Assembly (NCBI RefSeq): GCF_000495475.1
Contig: NZ_ASGZ01000028.1
Coordinates: 62,001 to 126,000, forward strand
DNA: 64,000 bases
Reading direction: 5' to 3'
DNA from: Candidatus Halobonum tyrrellensis G22
Lineage (GTDB): Archaea; Halobacteriota; Halobacteria; Halobacteriales; Haloferacaceae
Shown here in pieces: positions 25,421 to 33,435 of the stretch. Within the stretch, counting starts at the first letter, position 1; each line of letters begins with the position of its first letter. The position numbers and the translations under genes were made by a program. Under the pieces are notes generated by a model, which worked only from the letters and a program-made list of their open reading frames with translations, made no database searches and was not told the origin of the DNA.

Positions 25421-26107
25421 TCAGTCGACCCGCTCGTACGCCGCCGCGGCGGCCGCGAGGGCCGCCACGGCGGCGACGGCCGACAGGAGGGGACGCTCGG
25501 CGACCAGGTCCCGCGTCACCTCGAACGCCACGTCGTACACCGACCGCTCGCCGTCGCCGCCGAACGCGAGCGCACCCACCGCGAGGTTGAACAGGAGGCC
25601 GCCGCCCGCCGAGTAAGCGGTGAACCGCGCGAGGCCCATGCCGGCGAACCCCGCCGGGATCGAGACGACCGACCGGAGGAACGGCAACAGCCGTCCCCAG
25701 AACACCGACCACTCGCCGTAGCGGCGGAACGTCGCCTTCGCCCACCGTCTCTCGCGGTCGGAGACGCGCACCAGCGGGCCGCAGCGCTCGACCACCTCCT
25801 CGCCGCCGCGGCCGAAGACGTAGTAGGCCACGACGCTGCCGACGACGACGCCCGCCGTGGTGGCGACGACGAACAGCGCGAGCGAAATGGGGTCGCCGAC
25901 GAGCAGCACCGCCGCGAACGGGAGCACCACCTCGCTGGGGAGGAGCGGAAACAGCAGCGACGATTCGAGGAAGGTGAAACAGCACACCGCGAGGTAGCCG
26001 TACTGAACTAGCAGGGTCTGGGCGGTCGCGACCAGGCCGCTCCCGAGCAGGTTGCCTCCGACGAGGAGCGGCCCCACGACTCCCTCCCCGAGTAACAGCG
26101 TTGCCAC
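25421..26107 (-). CDS. DedA family (VTT domain) membrane protein
   Basis: The protein is 228 aa. The VTT/SNARE-associated domain is recognised by FTFLESSLLFPLLPSEVVLPFAA (helical hairpin with an acidic residue), GSVVAYYVFGRGG and KATFRRYGEWSVFWGRLLPFLRSVVSIPAGFAGM, which contains the conserved GR-x-x-P-x-x-R motif. Bacterial members help flip phospholipids or maintain the proton-motive force. The start is GTG at 26105-26107, with GGTTTACC about 24-30 nt upstream. It stands between the helicase and the aminotransferase, all on the minus strand. Confidence 0.9.
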   Translation of the reverse strand: MATLLLGEGVVGPLLVGGNLLGSGLVATAQTLLVQYGYLAVCCFTFLESSLLFPLLPSEVVLPFAAVLLVGDPISLALFVVATTAGVVVGSVVAYYVFGRGGEEVVERCGPLVRVSDRERRWAKATFRRYGEWSVFWGRLLPFLRSVVSIPAGFAGMGLARFTAYSAGGGLLFNLAVGALAFGGDGERSVYDVAFEVTRDLVAERPLLSAVAAVAALAAAAAAYERVD

Positions 26108-26231
26108 GGGTGCGGCTACTCGGGTCGAGGGGTAAACCCCGGCGGCCGAGCGGGGCTGCCGGGCGACCGGGTCGGACGCCGGCGGCCGGCATCCCGGGCG
26201 GGTCGACTCCGCAGTCGCGTCGACTCCCGCC

Positions 26232-27422
26232 TCAGTCGAAGTCGAAGAAGCCGCCGTCGGACAGCCGCTCGACCCCCTCGCGGAGGCGTTCCTCGCTGGC
26301 GGCGTAGCTGATCCGGGCGTACCCCGGCGCGCCGAACGCGTGACCGGGGACCGTCGCGACGTGCGCCTCCTCGATGGCCTCCTCGGCCCACGTCGCGTCG
26401 TCGTCGGCGACGCGCATCATCATGTAAAAGGCGCCGTCGGGTTCGGGGGCGCGGACGCCCTCGTCGGCGAGCAGGTCCGCCACGAGGTCCTTGCGCGCCT
26501 CGAACGCCTCGACCATCTCGTCGACGGCCTCTTCGGTGTTCGACAGCGCCTCGATCCCCGCCCGCTGGACGAAGTTGGCGGCCGACGACACCGAGTGGCT
26601 GTGGAGTTTCCCCGCCTGCTCGACGAACTCGCCGGTGGCGTGGAGGTAGCCCAGCCGCCAGCCCGTCATCGAGTACGCCTTCGAGAAGCCGTTGACGGTG
26701 ACCGTGCGGTCGGCCATCCCGTCGAGGCTCGCGAGGCTGGTCGGCTCGACGCCGTACGTGATCTCCTCGTATATCTCGTCGGAGATGACCGGCACGTCGT
26801 GGTCGACGACGACGTCGCGGACGCCTTCGAGCGCGGCGTCCGAGAACACCGCGCCGGTGGGGTTGGCGGGCGAGTTGACGACCACGAGCGCGGTGTCGTC
26901 GTTCACCGCGTCCGCCAGGTCGTCGAGTGCGGGTTCCAACTGGAACCCGTGGTCGGTCAGGTCGACGCGTTCGAGCGTGCCGCCCGCGAGCTTCACCATC
27001 GCCTCGTACGACACCCACGCGGGGTCGAGCAGGACCACCTCGTCGCCGTCGTCGACGAGCGTCTGGACCGTCTCGTACAGCGCCTGCTTCGCGCCGGGCG
27101 TGACGATGACCTCCTCGGCGTCGGCGTCGACGTCGTCGTCGCGGAGCTTCGCGGCGACCGCCTCCTTGAGTTCGGGGACGCCGTTCGAGGAGGTGTAGCC
27201 GGTGTGGCCCGCCTCCATCGCGTCGACGCCCGCCGCGACCACGTTCTCGGGCGTGGGGAAGTCGGGTTCGCCCACCGAGAGGTCGACCACGTCCTCCCCT
27301 TGCGCTTCGAGCCGCGAGGCGGCGTCGCTGATCGCGAGCGTCGCCGACGGCTCGACGCTCCCGATCCGGTCGGTGAACTCGTACTCGTAGCCGTGGTCGG
27401 GGCCGGAGTCGGAGTCGGTCAC
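26232..27422 (-). CDS. PLP-dependent class I/II aminotransferase (aspartate aminotransferase-like)
   Basis: A 396-aa fold-type I transaminase of the Iγ/AspC-like group. The evidence is the GEPDFPTP substrate loop, GYTSSNGVPELKEAVAAKL, VTPGAKQALYE, VNSPANPTGAVFSD (PLP Asn), VISDEIYEEITYG (Asp and Tyr contacts), NGFSKAYSMTGWRLGY with the Schiff-base Lys, and GYARISYAASEERLREG with the carboxylate-binding Arg. It probably transfers the amino group of aspartate or a similar amino acid. The start GTG (27420-27422) overlaps the last bases of ribH by 4 nt, so the two are translated in tandem. Confidence 0.93.
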   Translation of the reverse strand: MTDSDSGPDHGYEYEFTDRIGSVEPSATLAISDAASRLEAQGEDVVDLSVGEPDFPTPENVVAAGVDAMEAGHTGYTSSNGVPELKEAVAAKLRDDDVDADAEEVIVTPGAKQALYETVQTLVDDGDEVVLLDPAWVSYEAMVKLAGGTLERVDLTDHGFQLEPALDDLADAVNDDTALVVVNSPANPTGAVFSDAALEGVRDVVVDHDVPVISDEIYEEITYGVEPTSLASLDGMADRTVTVNGFSKAYSMTGWRLGYLHATGEFVEQAGKLHSHSVSSAANFVQRAGIEALSNTEEAVDEMVEAFEARKDLVADLLADEGVRAPEPDGAFYMMMRVADDDATWAEEAIEEAHVATVPGHAFGAPGYARISYAASEERLREGVERLSDGGFFDFD

Positions 27423-27841
27423 GCCGCCACCCCCGACAGCTCCTCGGCCATGTCGATGGCGGCGGTGACGGCCTCGGCGCCCTTGTCGACCCGCTCGCGC
27501 GCCTCGGCGCCGCTCTGGCCCGGACCGGCGACGCCGAACGTGACGGGTGTGTCGCGGTCGAGGCTCACGTCGGTCAGCCCCGAGGCGGCCGCCCGCGCGA
27601 TCACCTGGTCGTGGTCGGTGTCGCCCGAGACGATGGTGCCGACGACCGCGACGGCGTCGACGTCGTCCCGGCGGGCGAGTCGGTCGGCCGCCAGCGGCGT
27701 GTCGTACGCGCCCGGCACGTCGAGCGCCTCGACGACGGTCGCGCCGCGTTCGGCCGCGGTCTCGCGTGCGGTCTCCTCCATCCGCTCGGCGATCGACGCG
27801 TAGTAGCGCGCCACCACCAGTCCCAGTGCGGTCTCACTCAT
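27419..27841 (-). CDS. ribH: 6,7-dimethyl-8-ribityllumazine synthase
   Basis: A 140-aa enzyme for the penultimate step of riboflavin synthesis, joining ribityl-aminouracil with dihydroxybutanone phosphate. Key parts are VARYYASIAERM, VVEALDVPGAYDTPLAADRLA (substrate loop), VAVVGTIVSGDTDHDQVIARAAASGL (the phosphate-binding region with the catalytic His of the family) and DTPVTFGVAGPGQSGAEARERVD. The product usually assembles into pentamers or icosahedra. A CCTTTCACT element upstream on the minus strand (about 27864) may be the TATA box. It overlaps the aminotransferase gene by 4 nt. Confidence 0.95.
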   Translation of the reverse strand: MSETALGLVVARYYASIAERMEETARETAAERGATVVEALDVPGAYDTPLAADRLARRDDVDAVAVVGTIVSGDTDHDQVIARAAASGLTDVSLDRDTPVTFGVAGPGQSGAEARERVDKGAEAVTAAIDMAEELSGVAA

Positions 27842-28006
27842 GCCCGGCCGGTCGGCGCGGCCAGTGAAAGGCGTACCGCTCGGGGCCGATGTCGCGGTGG
27901 CGCCGGGACCGCGACGCGCCGGCGCCGCGACCCGAGGACGACCGGCGCGCGGGGGCGTGGCCCGTGATCACAAAAGTTGTAACCGGTGGCGAGCGAGGGA
28001 GGGGCA

Positions 28007-30214
28007 ATGAGCCACCCACCGCCCTCCGCGTCCCCCGCCGACGGGGGGGACGACCCCGGGGGCTCCCGGTCGCCCGCCGACCGCTCGGACCCGGCGGTTC
28101 CGTCCGACCCCGCGGACGACGGCGGCTCGGCGGACGACGGCGACTCGGGGGAGGACCCCGGCCCGGGGGAGGACTCCGGCCCGGGAGACGACTCCGGATC
28201 GGGGGACGATTCCGGCTCGGACGGTGACGGTCCCGCCCGAGACGGCGGTCCGTCCGACGGCTCACTCCCCGGACGCCGCCGGGTCACCGACCGGCTCCCG
28301 TGGTCGCCGGCGACGCTCGCCGTCCTCCTCGTCACCGCCCTCGCGGTCGCCGTCCGCGTGGTCGGTCTCGGCGAGCGGATCTTCCACTGGGACGAGGGTC
28401 GGGTCGGCTACTGGGTGCTCCGATTCCAGGAGACGGGGGAGTTCTTCTACCGCCCGATCATCCACGGGCCGTTCATCCCGGTCGTCGACAACGCGCTGTT
28501 CGGGCTGCTCACCGCGTCGGACTTCGCGGCGCGGCTTCCGGTCGCGGTCGTCGGGGGGCTGCTCCCGCTGGCGGCGCTGTGTTTCGTCGACCGACTGCGC
28601 GGCCGCGAGCGGGTCGCGCTCGCGCTCGTACTCGCGGCCGACCCACTCTTGGTCTACTACGGGCGGTTCATGCGCTCGGACGTGCTCGTCGGGTCGTTCT
28701 GCTTCGGCGCGTTCGCGCTGACGGTGTACGCGCTCGACCGCCGGCGGACGCTCCCGCTGTTCGGGGCGGCGGCGCTGCTGGCGCTCGGGTTCACCGCGAA
28801 GGAGAACGCGCTGGTCTACCTCGCGTGTTTCGCCGGGGGGTCGTTCCTCGTGGTCGACCACGTGCTCGTACGGACCGCCGCGCGGACGGGGTCGCCGCTC
28901 GACGCGGTCGTCGGCGGGGCGGTGTCGGTCGTCCACGCCGCCGACGAGTGGACCGCGGGAGGCCGGACCCGCCGGCACCTCGCGTCCGACCGCGAGTGGG
29001 ACCCCGGCGCGGCGCTCGCGGGCCACCTGGCGGTGTGGGTGCCGCTGACGGCGGTCGGGCTGGCGGCGACGTTCGTCGCCGTCGCGGCGTTCTTCTACGC
29101 GCCCCGGCCCGACCTGTGGAACGCCCTCGCCGGGACGGCCGACCCGGTTCGCGTGCTGGAGGCGGGGACGATAGACGCCGCAGAGCGGTTCTACGGGACG
29201 TGGGCCGCGGGGAGCCACTCCGACCACCCCTACGTCCCGTACCTCCACGACCTCGCGGAGACGCTGGCGTACGGGTCGGGCGTCACGGTCGTGCTCGCGG
29301 TCCTCGGCTTCCTCGCGGACGGCTACGGCGACCTGCGCCACCGCTCGCTCGTCGCGTTCGCCACCTACTGGGGGGCGGCGTCGCTGCTCGGTTACCCCGT
29401 CGCGACCGACATCGAGGCGCCGTGGGCGGCGGTCCACGTCGTCCTCCCGCTGGCGATACCCGCGGCCGTCGGGGTGGCGTACGTCGTCGACTCGTTCGAG
29501 GTGTCGATCGCGCGCGACGACGCGGTCAGCGCCGGCATCGCGGCGCTTCTGGTGTTCGCGGCCGTCGGCGGCGTCGCCGCGGCCAACGCCGACTACTGGA
29601 ACTCCGCGGCCGAGGAGGACAAGCAGGTGCTCCAGTGGGCGCAGCCCGAGAACGACCTCAAGGGAGTGCTCGGGGACGCGGGCGCCGTCAGCCGGGTCAA
29701 CGAGGGGACGGACGTGCTGTTCGTCGGCACGGAGGCGAGCGGCGACGTCCGGTTCTACGTCTCGAGCGAGAGCAGCGTCGACCGGATGCCGCCGGGCGGG
29801 CCGGCGTGGCACACGCGGCTCCCCCTGCCGTGGTACTTCGAACTGCACGACGCGGAGGTCGACTCCACCCCGCCCGACGCCCGCTTCGACGGGCTTCCCG
29901 AGGAGATGCCGCCGGTCGTCGTCGCCAAGCCGTGGGACGCCGACGAACTCGCCGAACGCCTCGACGGCTACGAGCGGCACCAGCACAAGTTCCGCCTGTG
30001 GGGCGAGGACGTCGTGGTGTTCGTCGACCGCTCGGCGCTCCGGGAGGCCCGCGCGGCCGGCGTCGACGCCGGCGCGGGCGCGGACCGGCCCGCGCTATCG
30101 GCGGCGCGGTCGGCCGCGCCGACGCGACCCGACTCGACTCAGCCCCGACCGTCGCAGTCCGGCGGGGCTGAGGTACCGGACCGACCGCCGCGACGGGGAC
30201 CCGCACTCGGGTAG
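28007..30214 (+). CDS. Flippase activity-associated protein Agl23 (TIGR03663 family)
   Basis: A 735-aa GT-C-like membrane protein. The first about 90 residues are a Ser/Pro/Asp/Gly-rich disordered cytoplasmic region. The first membrane helix is followed by FHWDEGRVGYWVLRFQETGEF and PIIHGPFIPVVDNALFG; this acidic DE motif in the first outer loop is typical of PMT/OST-type GT-C enzymes. About ten more helices and a soluble C-terminal domain follow. Named family members are associated with lipid-linked sugar flipping in haloarchaeal protein N-glycosylation. ACAAAAGTTGTAA about 27-37 nt upstream is AT-rich and may be the promoter. No other N-glycosylation genes are next to it. Confidence 0.87.
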   Translation: MSHPPPSASPADGGDDPGGSRSPADRSDPAVPSDPADDGGSADDGDSGEDPGPGEDSGPGDDSGSGDDSGSDGDGPARDGGPSDGSLPGRRRVTDRLPWSPATLAVLLVTALAVAVRVVGLGERIFHWDEGRVGYWVLRFQETGEFFYRPIIHGPFIPVVDNALFGLLTASDFAARLPVAVVGGLLPLAALCFVDRLRGRERVALALVLAADPLLVYYGRFMRSDVLVGSFCFGAFALTVYALDRRRTLPLFGAAALLALGFTAKENALVYLACFAGGSFLVVDHVLVRTAARTGSPLDAVVGGAVSVVHAADEWTAGGRTRRHLASDREWDPGAALAGHLAVWVPLTAVGLAATFVAVAAFFYAPRPDLWNALAGTADPVRVLEAGTIDAAERFYGTWAAGSHSDHPYVPYLHDLAETLAYGSGVTVVLAVLGFLADGYGDLRHRSLVAFATYWGAASLLGYPVATDIEAPWAAVHVVLPLAIPAAVGVAYVVDSFEVSIARDDAVSAGIAALLVFAAVGGVAAANADYWNSAAEEDKQVLQWAQPENDLKGVLGDAGAVSRVNEGTDVLFVGTEASGDVRFYVSSESSVDRMPPGGPAWHTRLPLPWYFELHDAEVDSTPPDARFDGLPEEMPPVVVAKPWDADELAERLDGYERHQHKFRLWGEDVVVFVDRSALREARAAGVDAGAGADRPALSAARSAAPTRPDSTQPRPSQSGGAEVPDRPPRRGPALG

Positions 30215-30224
30215 GCACGACCCT

Positions 30225-30250
30225 CGAATGGGCACGAACGTGTCCATTCG
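30225..30250 (+). promoter_or_regulatory. 11-bp inverted repeat upstream of the purK promoter
   Basis: CGAATGGGCAC (30225-30235) and GTGTCCATTCG (30240-30250) pair with one G-T mismatch around a GAAC spacer. The element is between the agl23-family stop (30214) and the purK TATA box (30269). It could be an operator controlling purK-purE or the terminator of the upstream gene. A 10-of-11 match with a 4-nt spacer is unlikely to be chance. Confidence 0.5.
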
Positions 30251-30268
30251 TCGCCGCGTGAGGCAAGG

Positions 30269-30274
30269 CTTATG
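30269..30274 (+). promoter_or_regulatory. TATA box that fixes the purK start
   Basis: CTTATG lies 25-30 nt upstream of the GTG at 30299. An in-frame ATG at 30272 falls inside this element, so it cannot be the start of a transcript made from it. Confidence 0.6.
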
Positions 30275-30298
30275 CACCGAGTTGGCGAAGTCGCGGTC

Positions 30299-31564
30299 GT
30301 GACGCCAACGTGTCCCGCCCCGACGCTCGGCGTCGTCGGCGGCGGTCAACTCGGCCGGATGCTGGCCGAGGCGGCCGCCCCCCTCGGCGTCGACGTCGTC
30401 GTCCTCGACCCGACGCCCGACTGCCCCGCCGCCCGGGTGGCCGACCAGGTGGAGGGCGCCTTCGACGACCCCGACGCGGTCCGCGAGTTGGCCGCGCGCG
30501 CGGACCTCCTCACCCTGGAGATCGAACTCGCCGACCCCGACGTACTGGAGGAGGTACACGCCGAGTACGACGTCCCGGTCCACCCCGACCCCGACACGCT
30601 CCGGACGATCCAGGACAAACTCGTCCAGAAGCGGACGCTCGCCGACGCGGGCGTGCCCGTCCCCGAGTTCGTCGCCGTCGACGACGCCGCGGAGCTCGAA
30701 GCCGCCGCCGAGCGGTTCGGCGGCGTGATGTTGAAGGCTCGGACCGGCGGCTACGACGGCCGCGGGAACCTGCCGGTCGACCCCGGCGACGACTACGCAG
30801 CCGCCCTAGACGAGGTGGGCGCTCGCGCGGGCGGCGCGATGGCCGAGGCGTTCGTCGACTTCGACCGCGAGGTGTCGGTGATCGGCGTCCGCGGCGACGG
30901 CGAGACGGACGCGTTCCCCCTCGGCGAGAACCTCCACGAGGCGGAGATCCTCCGCGAGACGGTCGTCCCCGCTCGGAGCGACCCCGCCGTGGCGGCGCGG
31001 GCGCGGGAGGTCGCACTCGACACGCTCGCGGAACTCGACGGCCGCGGCGTGTTCGGCATCGAACTGTTCGAGCGGGACGGTGAGATCCTGCTCAACGAGG
31101 TCGCGCCCCGACCGCACAACTCCGGCCACTGGACCATCGAGGGGGCGGTCACCTCCCAGTTCGAACAGCACGTCCGCGCGGTCCTCGGCTGGCCGCTCGG
31201 CGCGACCGACGCGCGCGCGCCGACCGTGAGCGCGAACGTCCTCGGCACCGTCGACGAGTCGCGCCCCGCGCGCCTGGAGGGCGTGGGGTCGACCCTCGCC
31301 GCGGGCGACGCCCACCTCCACTGGTACGGCAAACGGGAGGTGCGCCCGCTCCGGAAGATGGGCCACCTGACGCTGTGCGGGTCGGCCGACGCGACCGCCG
31401 CGGACGAGGCTGCGGACGCGGGTGACGGCGACGCGACCGCGGCGACCGACGACCTGCTCGCGCGGGCGCGAGACCTGCGCGACGACCTCTCGTTCGGGCG
31501 CGTCGAGGAGACGGCCGACGGTGCCGACGCGACCGCGGCGACCGACGGGGAGGCGGACCGGTGA
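30299..31564 (+). CDS. purK: N5-carboxyaminoimidazole ribonucleotide synthase
   Basis: The protein is 421 aa. It makes N5-CAIR from AIR, ATP and bicarbonate in purine synthesis. It has an ATP-grasp fold: GVVGGGQLGRMLAEAA at the N-terminus, PDTLRTIQDKLVQKRTLADAGVPVPEF, GVMLKARTGGYDGRGN (ATP-binding loop), EAFVDFDREVSVI and LLNEVAPRPHNSGHWTIEG (metal and carboxylate site). Two Ala/Asp-rich stretches in the last 50 residues are extra. PurE overlaps by 4 nt and takes the product onward. Confidence 0.95.
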   Translation: MTPTCPAPTLGVVGGGQLGRMLAEAAAPLGVDVVVLDPTPDCPAARVADQVEGAFDDPDAVRELAARADLLTLEIELADPDVLEEVHAEYDVPVHPDPDTLRTIQDKLVQKRTLADAGVPVPEFVAVDDAAELEAAAERFGGVMLKARTGGYDGRGNLPVDPGDDYAAALDEVGARAGGAMAEAFVDFDREVSVIGVRGDGETDAFPLGENLHEAEILRETVVPARSDPAVAARAREVALDTLAELDGRGVFGIELFERDGEILLNEVAPRPHNSGHWTIEGAVTSQFEQHVRAVLGWPLGATDARAPTVSANVLGTVDESRPARLEGVGSTLAAGDAHLHWYGKREVRPLRKMGHLTLCGSADATAADEAADAGDGDATAATDDLLARARDLRDDLSFGRVEETADGADATAATDGEADR

Positions 31565-32175
31565 CCGACGTCGCGGAGTTGATCGACCGCCTCGAATCCG
31601 AGGCAACCGCCGACGCCGACGCGGAGACGACGCCCGACGTTGGCGTGATCATGGGGTCGGACTCGGACCTGGACACGATGCAGGGGGCGTTCGACGCGCT
31701 CGCGGAACTCGGGTTCGCCGAGCAGACCGACTTCCACGCGCCCCCCGACGCGCGGTACACGTACGAGACGTACGTGGTGAGCGCCCACCGGACGCCCGAC
31801 CTGATGTACGCGTACGGCGAGACCGCCGAGGCGCGGGGACTCGACGTGGTGATCGCGGGCGCGGGCGGCAAGTCCGCGGACCTGCCCAACATGACCGCGA
31901 GCATCGCCTACCCGCTGCCGGTGATCGGCGTCCCGGTCCAGGAGAAGTCGGTCGACTCGGTGATCGGGATGCCGACGGGCGCGCCCATCGTCGCGGTCGA
32001 CGCGGGCAAGTCGTTCAACGCGGCGCTCTCCGCCGTGCAGGTGCTCGCGCGCGAACACGGCGAGTTGCGCGACCGACTCGTCGACTACCACGACGACCTC
32101 CGGGCGGGCGTGGCCGACACCTCCCTGGCGCTCCACGACCGCGGCGTCGACGGCTTCCGCGACGCCCGCGAGTGA
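31561..32175 (+). CDS. purE: N5-CAIR mutase
   Basis: The product is 204 aa, about 35-40 residues longer than typical class I PurE because of an N-terminal helix and C-terminal extension. The core has VGVIMGSDSDLDTM (CO2/CAIR-binding Ser-Asp-Ser), VVSAHRTPDLMYAY with the catalytic His, IAGAGGKSADLPNMTAS, PLPVIGVPVQEKSVDSV and GMPTGAPIVAVDAGKSFNAALSAVQVL. It converts N5-CAIR to CAIR. The GTG start overlaps the purK stop (GTGA), as expected for a translationally coupled pair. Confidence 0.95.
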   Translation: MTDVAELIDRLESEATADADAETTPDVGVIMGSDSDLDTMQGAFDALAELGFAEQTDFHAPPDARYTYETYVVSAHRTPDLMYAYGETAEARGLDVVIAGAGGKSADLPNMTASIAYPLPVIGVPVQEKSVDSVIGMPTGAPIVAVDAGKSFNAALSAVQVLAREHGELRDRLVDYHDDLRAGVADTSLALHDRGVDGFRDARE

Positions 32176-32320
32176 GACGGCGGCCGCGGAGGGTCCCGCC
32201 CGAGCGAGCGGGTGTCCACCCGGCGGGCCGGCCGGCGGACCCCGGTGCGTACGCGCGGACGCGTAAGTGAAGCGCTTATGTAGCGGGGTCTCAAACCCAC
32301 GGACGATACGGAGACCCGGC

Positions 32321-32737
32321 ATGAATCAATGGATAGCAGTCGGCGCCTTGGCGCTGATGGGCGTGGGCATCCCGCTGGGGATGATAGCGGTCTCCTCGCT
32401 CATCCGACCGAGCGTGCCCGAACAGGGGAAGAGTTCCACCTACGAGTCCGGTGAGATCCCCACGAAGTCGGCGATCGGCATCCAGTTCAACATTCAGTAC
32501 TACATGGTGGCGTTGCTGTTCGTCGTCTTCGACATCGAGACCGTCCTGCTGTTCCCGTGGACGGTCATCTACCAGCCAGCGCTCGAATCCGGCGTGGGAC
32601 TGATGACGCTGCTGTTCCCGATGCTCGTCTTCATCGGGGTGCTGGTGATCGGACTCGTGTGGGCGTGGCGGCAGGGCGCCGTCAAGTGGGCGCGGAGCGA
32701 GGCCGCGACCCGGCGGAAGACCGAACACAACTCATGA
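32321..32737 (+). CDS. nuoA: Complex I subunit A (NuoA)
   Basis: A 138-aa membrane subunit with three helices. The first loop, SVPEQGKSSTYESGE, is the conserved region that faces the quinone channel (E. coli NuoA has a similar Y-E-x-G motif), and VALLFVVFDIETVLLFPW is the signature second helix with its Asp and Glu. It is the first gene of the nuo operon. CTTATGTA at about 32273-32280 is the likely TATA box, giving a leader of roughly 15-20 nt. The C-terminus is basic and cytoplasmic. The next gene overlaps by 4 nt. Confidence 0.95.
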   Translation: MNQWIAVGALALMGVGIPLGMIAVSSLIRPSVPEQGKSSTYESGEIPTKSAIGIQFNIQYYMVALLFVVFDIETVLLFPWTVIYQPALESGVGLMTLLFPMLVFIGVLVIGLVWAWRQGAVKWARSEAATRRKTEHNS

Positions 32738-33435
32738 GTAGCGACAACAGGCCGTTCATCACGGACGACTCGAAGGTACTGACCGACACGCGCGACGCCC
32801 GGATGGCCGGGCAGGGCGACCGTTTCAACTCGAAGCTCCGTGAGGCGTTCGGGTCGTCGCCGTTCATCCTCACCAAGTTCGACAAGTTCATGAACTGGGT
32901 GCGGGGGTCGTCGATGTTCATGCTGCAGTTCGGCATCGCGTGTTGCAGCATCGAGATGATGCACACCTACTCGGTGAAACACGACCTCGACCGGTTCCAC
33001 GCGGGCGTCCCCCGCGCGTCGCCGCGACAGGCCGACGTGATCATCGTGCCGGGCACCATCGTCTCGAAGTTCGCCCCGCGGATGAAGCGCGTGTACGACC
33101 AGATGCCCGAACCCAAGTTCGTCGTCGGCATGGGGTCGTGCACCATCTCCGGCGGGCCGTTCCAGGAGGGGTACAACGTCGTCAAGGGCGCCGAGGAGGT
33201 CATCCCCGTCGACATCCACGTCCCCGGCTGCCCGCCGCGGCCGGAGGCGCTGGTGTACGGCGTCGCCAAACTCCAAGAGCGGATCGCCAACGGCGAGTCG
33301 TCGCCGGTGACGGTGAAGCCGTACGAACTGGAGCAGTTCTCCGACCTCGACCGCGACGAGGTGGTCCAGAAGCTCGCCGACCAGATCGACGAGGACGACC
33401 TCGTCATGCGGTACAACTGGTCTGATTCGCCATGA
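32734..33435 (+). CDS. nuoB: Complex I subunit B (NuoB), N2 iron-sulfur cluster
   Basis: The protein is 233 aa. It binds the terminal 4Fe-4S cluster N2, which passes electrons to quinone. The ligands are visible: the tandem Cys pair in FGIACCSIEMM, one Cys in GMGSCTISGG and one in HVPGCPPRPEAL. The N-terminal 60 residues and the acidic C-terminal 50 residues extend beyond the bacterial core. Its ATG overlaps the stop of nuoA (ATGA), and the next gene overlaps again, indicating tight translational coupling. Confidence 0.97.
   Translation: MSSDNRPFITDDSKVLTDTRDARMAGQGDRFNSKLREAFGSSPFILTKFDKFMNWVRGSSMFMLQFGIACCSIEMMHTYSVKHDLDRFHAGVPRASPRQADVIIVPGTIVSKFAPRMKRVYDQMPEPKFVVGMGSCTISGGPFQEGYNVVKGAEEVIPVDIHVPGCPPRPEALVYGVAKLQERIANGESSPVTVKPYELEQFSDLDRDEVVQKLADQIDEDDLVMRYNWSDSP

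Noticed and set aside
30272-30298. ATG at 30272 as purK start
   Set aside because: It lies inside the TATA element CTTATG, so a transcript from that promoter cannot include it.
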